Source: Symbiodinium sp. CCMP2592 (lineage: Eukaryota; Sar; Dinophyceae; Suessiales; Symbiodiniaceae). Taken from it: a stretch of DNA of 64,000 nt. How positions within the stretch are numbered: position 1 is the first letter of the stretch; every line of letters begins with the position of its first letter. Position numbers and translations under genes: made by a program. The notes beneath the pieces are model-generated. The model did not search any database. It was not told where the DNA came from and was given only the letters and a program-made list of their open reading frames with translations. Positions 33,472 through 45,284 of this stretch are shown piece by piece. The stretch is from contig CAJNDT010000491.1 in assembly GCA_905221615.1 (NCBI GenBank), positions 496,001 through 560,000 of the forward strand, read 5' to 3'.

Positions 33472-36400
33472 CTAGTCAAAGGCCCACTCCGTGGGGAGCT
33501 CCGACCAGTTTGTGGCCGCGGTGCGCACACCGTTCGGCCAGAAAATGACGCGCATTCCCTGTACCGAAACGCGCCAGAAGGAATCCTCCTGCGATCCTGC
33601 GCTCTGCGCGAGAATCGTTTGCGCTGCCCACATTGCATGCTGGACGAGGCTATATGTGGCAGCTGGCATGTGAAGAGAGGCGAGGGGGAGATCGTCATCA
33701 GTGAGTCGAAATCGTATTCCCTTCTCGACAAGATCCAGCAGTTGGCTGGCTGAAATCTTGGAGCTCTCGCCTCCGAGCCATTTGGCAAAAATCGCAGCAC
33801 TGGGTAGGGCTGCTTGTGGGCTTGGCTCTGGTGGGTCTTCAGGCTGCAAGGTTGCCCACCATGGTCTGGGCCCGCAAGCTTTGGCTGAGGGCAGCCATTC
33901 ATGTCCAGCATCATTAGCGGGGGCCTCTACCTCTCTGTCTGCCGCTTCCCAGACTTTGAGGCATGTTGAGCTTCGCCTGAGGTGTTCGCGGAGGCGTCGA
34001 GTACTCCAGTACTCTGTAGAGCATACCTCACAGCGAGTGCCGAATGTGACTTGTGTGGCTCGTGCGGCCACACCATGCACCTTTCTGCGATGGGAGCCCA
34101 GCGCCGCCGGGTTGCCAAAGTGACATTGGCATTCAGGGCAGGAGAGGCCAACTGTGCGGGCGCGCTCCCGGACATGCAAGAAAAATGCTCCTTGCTGCTG
34201 CGCATCATGGTATGTTTGCCATCGACGCAGTGCGGCGGGTTGCAATTGCCGCTGTATTTTGCGGCATCGCCGAGCGTAGCTGCGCGCCCACTGTTTAGCA
34301 AGGCAAGGCTTGGCAAGGAGTGCTTCCCATGCAGTAGTGGGACGGATGCCGAGGTGCGCACTGCAGGCTTTGACTGCCCTCTGCGCTTCTTGGAACCAAG
34401 GTCCTGATGTGAGCCAGAGTTCACGGAGGACCGAGGAACCGTCTGCTGCCAGCCATCCGACGTGGCGCGTCAAGTCAACTTCGCGCATCTGAGCTGCAGT
34501 TAAGATGCCAAGGCATAGGCAGAGTTGGTGGTCATCAAGCCCTTGCGAAGTGATGCCGGTGAGTGCACGGAAGTATTTGCGAAAGGGCTCGATATATGCA
34601 CTCTGGTAGGCGTGCTGGTCCTGAGTGAACTCAAGGGACCAGAGTCCAGCACCGTGCCGGAAGCGGGCCAGTGGCATCGCGATGAGCATGTTGAGCCTTT
34701 CCTCAGTCGACAGGCAGCTGTTGTGCATGAGCTTGCTCAGGTCAGTTGTGAGGCGACGAGCAAGGCTTCGCCGTCTGAAAATGTCAGGACCGTCCTTGCC
34801 AGAAAAGGCAATCTCAGACCCCAGATGGATGTAGCTCCCCGTAAGGTGTACGGTAATGGGTGCGGTCTCCAAGGGTACGGTAAAAGTCGCACCGTTGGCA
34901 CACAACCATTCTTGTCTGAGTTGTCTGCTACCCTCGCCGCCAATCACTGCAAGGAATTCGGTCTTGCCTCGCGAGAAATTAAGCCGAATCCCTGCAGCAT
35001 GCATGGCAGTGTCGACGACACGTACCGCCTGCGCAGCCCGGTCAAGAAGCTGGCAGGGTTTGGGTGCGAGTACTGGCACGGCGATGTCATCCATCCATGT
35101 GGGGATGGGCAGGCTGAGCTGTGAGGAAGCTGAGGTGCCAGGGCAGTTTGCGATCAACCCATTTTCATCAAGCCCCGCATAGATATTAGCAAGAACCTGG
35201 CTGAAGATGATCTGAAAATACAGATCAGCGAGAGGTGCTCCCGGAACAGAGCCGCAACGTGTTTCATAGACGTGTCGCGGCGACTGCCCAACACTGAACC
35301 ACGTGCGGTCCAAACCAGCCGCAACATATCTTCTCACAGCAAGGGGAACGCCGGTCTGTTGTAAGAGCCCTGGACCAAGCGCAGCAAGAATGAAGGCAGA
35401 TTGCTTTTCCCTGGTGTGGAAAACAAGCTCAGCGAGCTTTTCAACAAACTGCTGTGGCTGCGCACTGTCTGTGCCGAGGAGGGCCTCTCGAAGCACGGAA
35501 TAAAATGCTGCTCTGCCGTCTACAAACAAGATACCGCCGCTTTGGCCTGACGCCTTGATTCGCTTCACAAGGCCTCTTACATGTGCCATAGAAACTTGAA
35601 GCGGCTGTCCTGGCATGGACCCGCTCTGGCCAGCTTGACGGAGTTGACTATATCCCTGCAGAAGGTCGTTTCTAATAGCCTTCGCAATTCCTTTAGCTCC
35701 CGCCTCGAGCAAGAGGATGCTGCGCCATCCTTCGACAGAATCTGCGGGCTTGAGGGGTTTCGGGATCGCAGTCGCGATCCCTCCGCGCCAGAGAATTGGG
35801 CACTGGCGGCGCAGCAAGCATTTGAGCAGTAAGGGGGCATGGCAATGTGCTGCGGCGAGGGGTGCGAATTTGTAGGCCTCAACAGGGATTTGAGATCCTC
35901 CGGAAGCACGCTTGGCTGTCAGGCTGGCAAAGGCACGGCTGAGTGAGGCCACGGAGAACGCGTTTGGAAGCAAAAAGTCCTGTGGCTCATACAGGGGCTC
36001 GCGGGTGGCGATTTCAGTCGGAGCACAATGCTGGCCTAACTCAGCTTCGGCAAAGTGGTCTCCAAGCACCTTGTAGGAATCGTCTTCAACCTGGCCCGAC
36101 TTGGCACGCAGCGCTGGGCAGAGGCTGGGCGCGCGGTATCTTCGCCCAGATTTGGTGATGCTGCGGCAGAGCCTGTGGAGCGTGTCAATTCCAGACTCGC
36201 GCGCGGAGTCAAAGGCTTTTCGGATCGCCGCAGCTCGGATGAGTCGACCGAGGTCTTTGATCTGTTCTCCAAGCATGGTGTGATACTCCGGCGCGAGGCT
36301 GGTGTCACGGGTGCGGTGAACTTCTCGCCGTAAATGGCGTCTGTCGCGAATGAGTGCCCAGGTGTGGTCGGAAGTGGTCCGGTCTCTGGGCTTGTTGCCT

Positions 36401-39400
36401 GAGCGAACGCAAACTTGCTGCAGATTGTCAATGACATGCTGATTGATGCGCCGTAGATGCTCATCAACGGAAACCTCCCACGGGACTGGCGGCATGTTTT
36501 GATAAGCCTGCCGGAGAGCTTGTCGGCCAGCGGCTGTGTGGAGGCTGTCACCATTGAGGCGCGCATTGGGGCTACGGACACTGCCAGAAGTTTGCCATCG
36601 AATCTGGGTGGCAATCGGTTTGTGGTCATGGTCGAGATAACCAACGAAGCCTGGCAATGGTCCCAGTATACACATGCCCTGGGCGAGCTGTGTAGGGCAC
36701 AGGACATAGTCAATGCAGGCTGTCTGTCCGTCTGGGCCTGTCCAAGAAACGAATTCTTGCCCATCATGTGCAACGTGCCCCGATGTGGTGAGGGCATGAC
36801 TTGCGACTAGGTTGGCAAAACCTTCGTGATTATGATGGGGTTCTGCTATTTCATCAAGGTCACCCCGGGCCCCAAAATTTTTGGCATTGGCATCGACAAG
36901 GACAAGGGGTATGGAGTTCGTCGGGATGCGCCGCAATGCTGAGTGCATGTGCTGCCAAAACAGTTCGCAGGCGGCTTGACCAGCCTTGGCAGTGGGACTG
37001 TGGCCCACAAGGAACGCAAAGGTTTGGTCAGCTGCCTTGGCGGTCACAAGCAAAAGCCGCGGGGTGGCCAGAATCACACAAAAGGTAGTGGGGTCCCATG
37101 TTATGGGAGTCTTGCCGCAAAAAGCGACTGGCCTGCTCCGTGCCAACCAGAGTTGGCAACCAAGATGCCCATTTTGGGCTGGGCCTCCAATAACATGGAA
37201 GTGGCGGTTGGCTTTGCGCTCTGTGAGGGTGGTCCTGGTCTCCTGCAGACCTATGACGCTGCTGTGGTGCTTGTTGAATTGCTCGGCCAAGCTCTCCTGC
37301 TGCGCCTGTGACTTAAGAGTCAGGCAGTTGTAGGTTACAGCCTGGAAATCAAAGGAGACCTGACCCTTCATAGCCGCAGGGCTAGGCAACACAGAGTGAA
37401 GTGTATGGGCATCCCCTTGGAGCTGTGCAGCATCTCGGAGTATCCCACTCTGATCAACCCGAGGAACGGAAGGGTGCAATCCTGTAGCGAGCCAGATCCA
37501 GGGCAGGGTACCATCGTGCTGTGCTTCAGAGAGGGAAGTGGGGATATGGCAGGAGGTCATCGTCTTTGCAGCGAACTTGGCTGTGGCGTCAACGAACTCA
37601 TTCAGGGGATGCCCCTGATGTGAACGGATATGATGCCAGAGTGGGGCGCATCCCTGCAGTTGCAGCAAATGCACGAGCGACGCACAAGCTGAAGCTAACG
37701 CTGACCCATTTTTGTCGACGGCATCAGCTGCGGCGGTTGCTGCAGCTGACGTCGAATCGAACCCAAACAAGCAAGGCACTTGCATGCTGACTGCGCATGT
37801 CAATGCAAAACAAAGAGCAGACAATTCAGTCTCATATGAGGACTTGACCGGTTCACAGAGCGAGCTGTGGTCCCCATCCGGATCAGTACCTGCGGCTAGC
37901 CAGCCAACCCATTGCCATTCTTGTTGGTAGTATGCGAGAGCACAAATGGCCCACCCGCACTTAATGGGTCCATGTTCGGCGGGGAAGAAAGACCCATCGA
38001 CAAAAAATTGGATGGCGGCTGGTTTGGCACCTGAGGGCAAGGTCCGGAGACCATCTAGAAATTGCCGTGTGGTGGACGGCACATCAGGGATATGCTGCCA
38101 CTCAGGACTGAAGAGTGCAAGGCTATACTGTTCAAACAAGAATGGGAACATATCTGCAGAAACTCCAGTGAGGAGTCCCCCGGCCTCTCGACGTTCGGCG
38201 TGTTGTGCAATGAGCTGGTCAAGCGACAGGATGGTGGGGCCAGGCTTTGAGGTAGCCTCTGCACCGGGTCCAGATTCGCATAGGTTATGAGCCCAAAGTG
38301 CACCTGGGTTGAACTCAGGTTTATCTTGAGGCTTTAAACGTATGCGACGTCTGCCGAATGGGGTCGGCACTTGAAAAGGAAAACCGGTATCGCTGGGCTC
38401 AGCATCGCTGCATCGGAAAGCACCTTCGATGCATGGGCAGTCTACCTCAGGATGCAGTTGTTGTAGCCGCACGCAGCGCTGCTTATGCCGGCTAGTGTAA
38501 TCTGGAATTTGAACTAGCGCGGTTCCATCGTTGTAAGGAGGTCTTTGCGGTTGTGGAGCATGCGCTGCCTGTGGGAGCGGCAGGCCATATTCGACAAATC
38601 GAATGTAGGGCCATACACACCTTGCAAGGAGAAAGATTTCAAGGATGTCTCCATGTTGGTGTCTGCGCCTAGGCCTGGGGTAGGCGACTCCTTGCGGTAA
38701 AATCAGTTGAAGCTCGATGGCTCCAGGTAGTACAGCGTAGGCAATGTAGTGATTGGGGAACGGGAGGCAGGGTGCCAACACCGTCCTGTACATGTATTGC
38801 GTAGGCGCTGATACGAACACCGTCCTTTCGCTGATGCTGACCGCCCTGGTGTGGTATGTCTCCAGCATGGCTGGTGGGCAGTCATCAAGTTGAGCAAGGC
38901 CTGCTTGCATTTCTGGCACAGACGGGACAACCGGTTGCCCAAGATTGAAGGCGACAGGGCCGTGGTGAATACCAAGGACCAAACAGCCGCCCTCTGGCGG
39001 GTGGAATGTTCCTTGTGCGCGTCGGCGCAGTCGGGCGCAAGCCGGCACATCAAGGGAGTACACACCGTCTCCGACATGCAGTGGCCAGGTGTACGGGAGA
39101 AGGACCTCGAGCTGGCGTAAGATCCAGCTAGTGGGTGTGAACGCGGGGGGTCCCTGGCCTTCATCAAACTGTATGTAATCTCCTTGCACTGGCCACTTAG
39201 GGGTGAGCCTAGCTGGGGCACCGTTGACTACGACAGAGATCCCTCTACCACTCGCTTCGGGTGCGATAAGGCTCTCGCACATAGTGTGTGGTGCGACGTG
39301 GTAAGTATGGAGGGAGTGTCCGCCGGCTCGTTCGTCGACAACGACTGTTGCTGTCCGGTCGTACACAGAGTTGCATAAGAGGAATATAACCTCCTGTTGA

Positions 39401-42290
39401 TTGTCAACTGCTGCAGGTTGACCGGCTGCCATCATGACCCGCAGTGGCCCGTGGGCAGGGTAGCTCAGGGCGAGCACTTCCCGGATGAGTCTTTCCAGGA
39501 TGGCGTCTGCTTGGTAGCAGGGCGTTTGCACCACTGCACTGTATGAGTGCGGGCCGCAAAGCATTGTGAACCGGAAGGAACTGGGAAGCTCATTTGGGCT
39601 TGTGGATGTAGTAGATGTGGTCGATGGAGCTCCATCAGTCGGCCAAAAGAACGGGGGAGGTGAATCATCCCACGGAGGTGGCAGGCCTATGCTTGCGAAG
39701 CCTGAAAAGGCGGGCTCAACAAGAAAATGCTGCACCTCACTGAGGACCTGCGGGATAGTATGTCCAATAATGCCGGTGGCATCAAGGACTGCATAATGCC
39801 TCGCCACAAGCGAGTCACAAACACTCGAAGCAGTTGCCGCGGGCAGCACTGGTCGAAGTCTATCAACGGCGTCCTGCAGGGACTCTTGTGGTTTGTGATT
39901 CACTGTGTAAAGGTCACCCCCAACTGGACGTAAATCCCAAGGTATGGGGGCATGTCCGTTAGGGAGGTTCCTTTGGTGCAAAACCAGTTGCGGCTGCGGC
40001 AATCCCTGAACACCCTTCATGAGCACCTGAACAGCGCCGACAGGGAAAGGCGCTTCAAGCACTGCTGCGCGGATGATCGCAGTCAGAGTGCCTTCTCTGG
40101 GGCGCGGCCGAGTCGTGGCATGTCTGACAACATCAAAGATGGTGTAAGCATGATTGGGCGCGCCTGCAGTCGCACCCCATGAGTAAACATCGACGCTTTC
40201 CTGCTGGAGACAATCGCGCTCGAGGTACCCGGGCAGAATGGAGGGCACTTCTTGTGGCCGACTAGTCTGTCCAAGCTTTCCGTCAGCTTGGGCCGCGACT
40301 CGTTGAAGTAGAGAGGGTGGCTCGATGTCTGGCTCGGGCATTCCAGGAGGTTTTGAGGCAGGCCTTTCAACGGTCTTTTGCGCAGCGCACATGGCTGTGG
40401 TCGTGGAGGTGGTATCGGGCCACGCGGGCCCAGGATGCTCGGCAGCACGTAAGGCTTCAATTTCAGCGGCCGTGGCATGTCTGGGCGGCTCTATCGGCTG
40501 TGGCGGCCGGGGTAACCGGAAGGTCAGCGGCCCACCACCGACGTAGCGCAGAACAAAAGTAGGTGGCAAGTCCTCCTCGATGCCTGGTGTTATCAACCAT
40601 TGCTGCTCAGGCAATGGTCGGGTATGTTGAACAATGCGGCCATTTTGGTCCGTCAGTGTTAGCCGGCCGTCGCGGGTGGCCGTTGCTAGGGCATCCAGGT
40701 CTTCAACACCCTTGTCTTGCAGAGTGTCCCATAGTGCCGGGGTTTCAAGGCCGCAGGGAACTCTAACCACATGCAGCAGACCCTGAAGTGGTCGAAGATC
40801 GATTGGCAGGGTCCGATGCCCAAGAGGCAGACCAGCAGGAGTGAGAAGGATCTGGGGGCATGGGTAACCAGGCAGTGGCACCTCAAGGAAGTAAGCCCTT
40901 TGAACTCGGTAAGGCACCTGTCTGATAGCGTGTGCAACATACTCAAGTGGAGTCCAGGCGGGCATGGACCGTCGCACAATGGTGTCACTGCGGTATTCGA
41001 GGATCGTGTAGCGGGTGTCACGATCTGCCGCGGCAGGCTCGAGTTGCATGCGCGTTAGGCTCCTTGCATCAGTGTTCAGGAAGGGGCCTGCCAGCCATTC
41101 TGGTCCAATTTGGACCTGTGCTGCAATGATCATGTGCAGATCGGTGATTGCGCTGGCCTTAGGCATAGAGCGCGCAGTCGGCACAGAGAGTGCAGGCGAC
41201 GCTGGGGCTGCGACAGGAGGAGAGTAGGCGCCAAGGTTCGACAGGGAACCGACCTTGTAGCGCTGTGACAGGTCCTGTGGTGTGTCGCAGGGCAGTCGAG
41301 CATTTGCACACATAGAAGCCATGCTGGAGTGTGTCCAGAGCACAGCGTCATTGATCCGAGAGCTGGCAGCGCCAAGGTTCGACACGGAACCGACCTTGTA
41401 GCGCCCAGGTGGTTGTTGGGGCCAGCTGACAACTCGGTAAGGGGAGGCATGCTTGTCATCGAGGCTTTTGATGTGCAGCTCACTTTGCACTGGCGGAAGG
41501 GAGCAGATGGCGCCAAGGTTCGACAGGGAACCGACCTTGCAGCGCCGTAGGGGATTTGGTGATGATGTGCAGGGCAGCTCGGTTGATGCATCATTGTGCA
41601 CATTGCAATTGGCGCCAAGGTTCGACACGGAACCGACCTTGTAGCGCTCACGAACCTCGACGCTCGGGAAGAATGTGAGAGCGGAGGATAGGGCACGGGC
41701 GCGCTGATTGGCACCTCGTAAATGAGAGCAGGCATCGAAGGTGGGATGCAAAGGCATGCAATGGCGGTATCTATGTACAGCGGGCAGCACTTGCGGCCTA
41801 CGACCTGTACAGACTATCCTTTCAGCTGTATACACGCGCTTGATGAGAGAGTCACTTTCAAGAGCAGCTCGGCTAATTCCTCGAACTTCGTCAAGCTCTA
41901 CCACCTGCTTGGCCATGTGCAGGGTGGGAACTCGGAACGTCCGAGAAGTTAGCGCTGTGCCCGAAAGGACTGTCTGACCATCGCGTTTGCAGTGGGCGTC
42001 GGCGTAGCTCTCCGTGAAGAAAACTTCCAGAGCTTCATAGTCGCAGCTCTGAGTCGGCAGCGTATCCCAAGCTGCCTCCTCAAAGTCATACTGCCCGGCG
42101 GCGTGTCGCGGATCTGTCCAGAAAGTATGCTCCACTTCCAGGTCCAGTTCAAAAAGGGATACTTCATGCGCCAAGGCTGCACCAGAAAAACTGGCACACC
42201 ACTCGTCCACGAAGTCTTCCTCAAAGGCCACGGAGTGACCCAGAGGGCACCGCCCGTGTAGTCCCGTTAGGCTCGTACACGGGCTCAGCC
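33472..42290 (-). CDS. LINE ORF2: RNase H, endonuclease, reverse transcriptase
   Basis: About 2,940 codons. The same frame is open up to 43686, but upstream of about 42290 it only shadows ORF1. Reading from the 5' end: four RYKVGS(V/L)SNLGA repeats (41647-41228); two or more diverged modules with LPxGHxxxPxDLRP (about 41100-39000); RNase H (about 38010-37560) with VDGSF, YETELSAL, FGFDSTSA and NEFVDA, so all four acidic residues are present; AP-type endonuclease (about 37357-36595) with YNCL, LQETRTT, LVDANA, IDYVL and DHDHKP; reverse transcriptase (about 35800-34945) with FVDGRAAF, WMDDIAV and KTEFLA; two C2H2 zinc fingers (about 34135-33967). RNase H ahead of the endonuclease is unusual for LINEs, where it normally follows the reverse transcriptase. 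The catalytic set looks complete. No in-frame ATG lies near the ORF1 stop; the first is at about 41914. Confidence 0.88.
41228..41647. repeat. Four 36 bp dyad repeats inside LINE ORF2
   Basis: Copies at 41228-41263, 41369-41404, 41510-41545 and 41612-41647, spaced 141, 141 and 102 bp, all multiples of three. Each begins GCGCCAAGGT and ends ACCTTGTAGCGC (CA for TA in the third), so each RNA copy can form a 10 bp stem with a 2-base bulge. The copies differ at only one or two bases while the DNA between them is unrelated. They encode RYKVGSVSNLGA-like peptides. Confidence 0.9.
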
Positions 42291-43394
42291 AGGGGGCTTC
42301 CGAACAGCATTGTCGCCATTCTTGCCATCCTTGCTGCCGCCACCATCCTGCCCTGAATCGGCAGGCCCGGATTGTCGATTGGATTCCTCGAGGTTCTCTT
42401 CCTTGGTGAGGTCCACATCCGCTTTGCGCCGTCTGGGCGTCCGTGATCCTTCCCTTCCATGCTGCTGGAGCTGCTCCTGAGCATTGAGTCGTACCGACTC
42501 GATAGAAGCCACCAGCTGCCGGGATGCATGTAGCTGCTTCTCTCGCCTTTGCGAGAGCTCGCGCTCCGTCCGGATGTCCGTGTCGGCCAGATGGTCCTCC
42601 TCCTCGTCGCACTCCATCTCGACTTGCTCGGCCGGATTCGAAGAGGATCTTGCAAGGCGTGCGAGGTCCATGGACGCCTTTTCCAGAGCCGTAGTCCACT
42701 GTAGCTCTGTTTCGTCGAAAGCCGTAAGTTGCTCGATTTGCTCGTTGAGCTGTGTCTGCAAGAGGCTGGACACTTTGTCCACGTAGGTATGCCAAGCCTC
42801 CAGATAGGACGCCCTGGAGGCCTGCACGTGTAGGAGCTGCTTCTTCGCCTGCGACTGGGCCGCCACTGCTTTGTGGAGGTCCTTGGCCGTTGACTGTGTC
42901 TCCACCAGCTGCAGGCGTTCCAGAGTCTCCCTGACTTCCGCAGGCAAGGCATCCTTGGCTGCAAAGAGGCAGCCTGTCAAAGCTTCGAGCTGGGCCCGCT
43001 CTGCTGACGGCACCCCAGACGTGGGGGCCGGAGTGGTAGCAGTCTTGGGCCCCACAACCACCGGAGCTGGCGGAGGTGCAGGCAAGGAGTCCAGCGAGGG
43101 TCTGGATGGCTCGGACTTGCCACCTTTGCCGCCTTTGACCGGCTGTGGCTGTCCCTGCTGCTTCCCGCCTTTCTGCCCGGGCCCCTTGGGCGGGCGCTTG
43201 CGAGGGGATCTCCGGCGGGGCGACTGCGGGTATTGCCCGTCGCTTGCCTCGGATCTCCAGCTGTGTCGCCAGCCTTGACCGGTGTAGCCCTCGGCTACCT
43301 TGGACCAGTGCTGGCCACATTGAGCACAAAACTCCGCCGTCTTTCCACACGTGCGGCCACATGGTTGGCACTTCCAAACCACCTGGTTGGCCAT
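42285..43394 (-). CDS. LINE ORF1: zinc-finger and coiled-coil protein
   Basis: 369 codons from the first ATG (MANQVVWK), which has a good context; the frame is open upstream to 43586 but without another ATG. A RanBP2-like finger (WKCQPCG, ten residues, CAQC) lies at residues 6-29. A proline/lysine/glycine-rich basic stretch follows (about 45-105), then a long charged, glutamine-rich helical region (about 130-310) likely to form a coiled coil, and an acidic tail. This fits a nucleic-acid-binding ORF1 protein. The stop lies in a -1 relation to ORF2. An alternative view is that ORF1 and ORF2 are made as one product by frameshifting. Confidence 0.72.
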   Translation of the reverse strand: MANQVVWKCQPCGRTCGKTAEFCAQCGQHWSKVAEGYTGQGWRHSWRSEASDGQYPQSPRRRSPRKRPPKGPGQKGGKQQGQPQPVKGGKGGKSEPSRPSLDSLPAPPPAPVVVGPKTATTPAPTSGVPSAERAQLEALTGCLFAAKDALPAEVRETLERLQLVETQSTAKDLHKAVAAQSQAKKQLLHVQASRASYLEAWHTYVDKVSSLLQTQLNEQIEQLTAFDETELQWTTALEKASMDLARLARSSSNPAEQVEMECDEEEDHLADTDIRTERELSQRREKQLHASRQLVASIESVRLNAQEQLQQHGREGSRTPRRRKADVDLTKEENLEESNRQSGPADSGQDGGGSKDGKNGDNAVRKPPG

Positions 43395-43814
43395 GGCTGC
43401 AACTTGTTGCGGCAAGCTGCTGCGGGAGTGATGGTAGCGGAGCTCTTGTAGTGCGGCAGGCACGGAAGGGTGCCTGGGCGAGACCACCCCACTGACCACG
43501 TTGCGGAGCAGGGTGCGGGAAACGGTCCTCTTGCGCCTCTTTCGGCGGTGCCACGCCTCTTCGTACGGCGTGGTGATGGACAGCAAGCCAGCTCAACCAA
43601 AAGATGAACCAGCCTGCCACTCTCATATATGGTCGTAACCACGTATCCAGCCACTCAAGGTGGGGATCTTCCTGAAGCACCTCCACAAAGGTACAGTGCC
43701 TCAGGGCTCAAAATTCCTCAATCGCACCCTGCGAAAGAGGCTCGCTGGCGGGCACGTAGTGCCACGCGGGGTCTGCGGTTCCAGGCTCTAACTGCACCTG
43801 GAGCCGTAACGCCT

Positions 43815-43940
43815 CGGTTTAGGGTTTAGGGTTTGGGGTTTAGGGTTTGGGGTTTAGGGTTTGGGAGTTTAGGGTTTAGGGGTTTAGGGGTTTAGGGGTT
43901 TAGGATTTAGGGGTTTAGGGTTTGGGGTTTCGTATTCCAG
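43815..43940. repeat. TTTAGGG-type array at the 5' border of the LINE
   Basis: TTTAGGG and TTTGGGG units. Its first bases repeat the CGGTTTAGGG found at the other end of the element. With the CCCTAAA array at 33190-33297 it places the LINE between telomere-like repeats of opposite strand. Confidence 0.85.
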
Positions 43941-44065
43941 CGCCCTCACCCAAAAGCCCAGTGCCCATACCGGCCAGGCCGGTGGTCGTTCAGCAGCCAG
44001 CACTCCCCACGACCACGCAGGCGAGAGCACTCAGCTGTCGGCTGTACGACGAGCGACTGCAGAGG
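43941..44065 (+). CDS. Putative exon just right of the LINE
   Basis: After TATTCCAG the frame reads ALTQKPSAHTGQAGGRSAAS then TPHDHAGESTQLSAVRRATA, ending at a GTGTAG donor. Composition is clearly coding-like. Confidence 0.47.
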
Positions 44066-45198
44066 GTGTAGGATTCATGGAACCCTGAACTTGGAAGGTT
44101 TTGTGCGAGGGGATGCGGGGATAACTTAGGATTTCGGAGCCCGGAGTGGCCTTTTCTCCCCGTTTTATTGGCTTCGGAGTCTCTCTGTTCTTTGGCACGA
44201 GCGGCTCTCCCTTGTCCCAGCCCACAAACGAGAATCCCAAACCCTGAACCCAGGAAGGGGGAAAGGGAGGCCAGCTTTGAGCATGAAGGGCAGAACTTGG
44301 AGCCTTATGTAAACTTCATAGCAAGGCCCAGCAGAACTGCTTTTGTGGGTCCTATAAGCCCTGAACTCTAAGTCCTTGGAACCCTAATGCAGTAAAGCCT
44401 AGCACTAAGCCCCCAACCCCCACCCCTAGCCTAGGCCGCCCACCTACGTGGGTGGGCGGCGCTTCAGCCCCTCGACTTCAATGGCGCAGAGCGACCAGAT
44501 ACGCTTGCCCGCCTTTCCACAACGATGGGGAGGGTAGCACCCACGATAGGCCCGGTACCGGAGGGGCCTCCAGGCCGGTCCTAGGGGGGTACTTGCACAA
44601 AAGTGCCTGTCGGCCCCGTGGCGGCCCCTGGCCTCCTGGCCCTTGGGCCCGCTGCCATGCCCTGCCCTGTTGGTTGCTTGGTGCTGGTTTTGCCGACTTT
44701 TTCCGTTCATAGAATGTGCATTTTAATGGGGCCAGGTGCCAAAGTCGAGGTCCCCTCCTTTCTTTTCGTGGGGCTGCTTTAAACCCTGTGGCTGCAGAAA
44801 TAAAGAAAACCATAGAATGAGTTTAGGGGCTAAACCCTAAAAGGAATAGGTTTGGGTGGTTTGGCCGCCTTAGACGGCGTGGGGTGGGAGAGTTAAAAGA
44901 CAGAGCCATCCACAATCAGGCTCCAACAGCCAATCGTCAGAAGACGACGCACTCGAAATTACACTGTCGCGAGATACTTCCGCTTATGCGCCACTCTACG
45001 GCAAACCCTAAACCCCAAATCCCAGCAGAAGGTGTTGCAGCGCCAGACGAGCGCCCAAGCCACTCATTTCGTCTCTGAGCCGATCGGGTCTGGGCGACCC
45101 AGCAATCTCAGGAAGCTCTGTAGCTCCTGATATCGGGACTTTCAAATGGTTACAAAAAGGGTACTATGGGGGTTCCTCTGAAGGGCTCTATAAGGGTT
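44066..45198. other. Presumed intron; strong GC hairpin at 44437-44462
   Basis: GCCGCCCACC and GGTGGGCGGC form a perfect 10 bp stem with a 6-base loop. The following GC-rich 250 bp is open on both strands and could not be assigned. Confidence 0.45.
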
Positions 45199-45284
45199 TG
45201 GAGTTTCCGAGAATTAGGGGTGCGTTATTTTGGGATCCTTATAAAAAGGCTCCGACTACTTAGGGATTTTCGAAAACTCCCATG
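45199..45284. repeat. Foldback element, family A, shortened copy
   Basis: Starts TTGGAGTTTCCGAGAATTAG, ends CGAAAACTCCCATG, with GGATCC in the centre. Confidence 0.68.

Larger units (their letters stand above)
33415..43814 (-). mobile_element. Full-length LINE retrotransposon, 10.4 kb
   Basis: Non-LTR element on the minus strand. It has a 5' leader of about 420 bp, ORF1 (zinc finger and coiled coil), a very long ORF2 (RNase H, AP-type endonuclease, reverse transcriptase, C2H2 fingers), a short 3' tail and a 7-base A tract. CGGTTTAGGG occurs at both outer borders (33405-33414 and 43815-43824), consistent with a 10 bp target duplication, though the target is itself repetitive. Both ORFs are intact, so insertion is probably recent. 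It sits antisense in an intron-like TTTAGGG region between two exon candidates. Exact 5' end is inferred from the target repeat. Confidence 0.85.

Noticed and set aside
33700..37300. Many plus-strand frames of 60-250 codons across the LINE
   Set aside because: They are antisense shadows of ORF2; none has an independent motif.
42291..43686. N-terminal 460 codons of the long LINE frame as part of ORF2
   Set aside because: The GTG at 43686 is not a plausible start, and in this stretch the ORF1 frame has the zinc finger and coiled coil while this frame has low-complexity shadow sequence.
33190..43940. LINE bounded by C-rich and G-rich telomere repeats, like a linear minichromosome
   Set aside because: The same C-left, G-right order surrounds many tiny exon islands here, and the 10 bp target duplication explains the right-hand array as an interrupted intron repeat.
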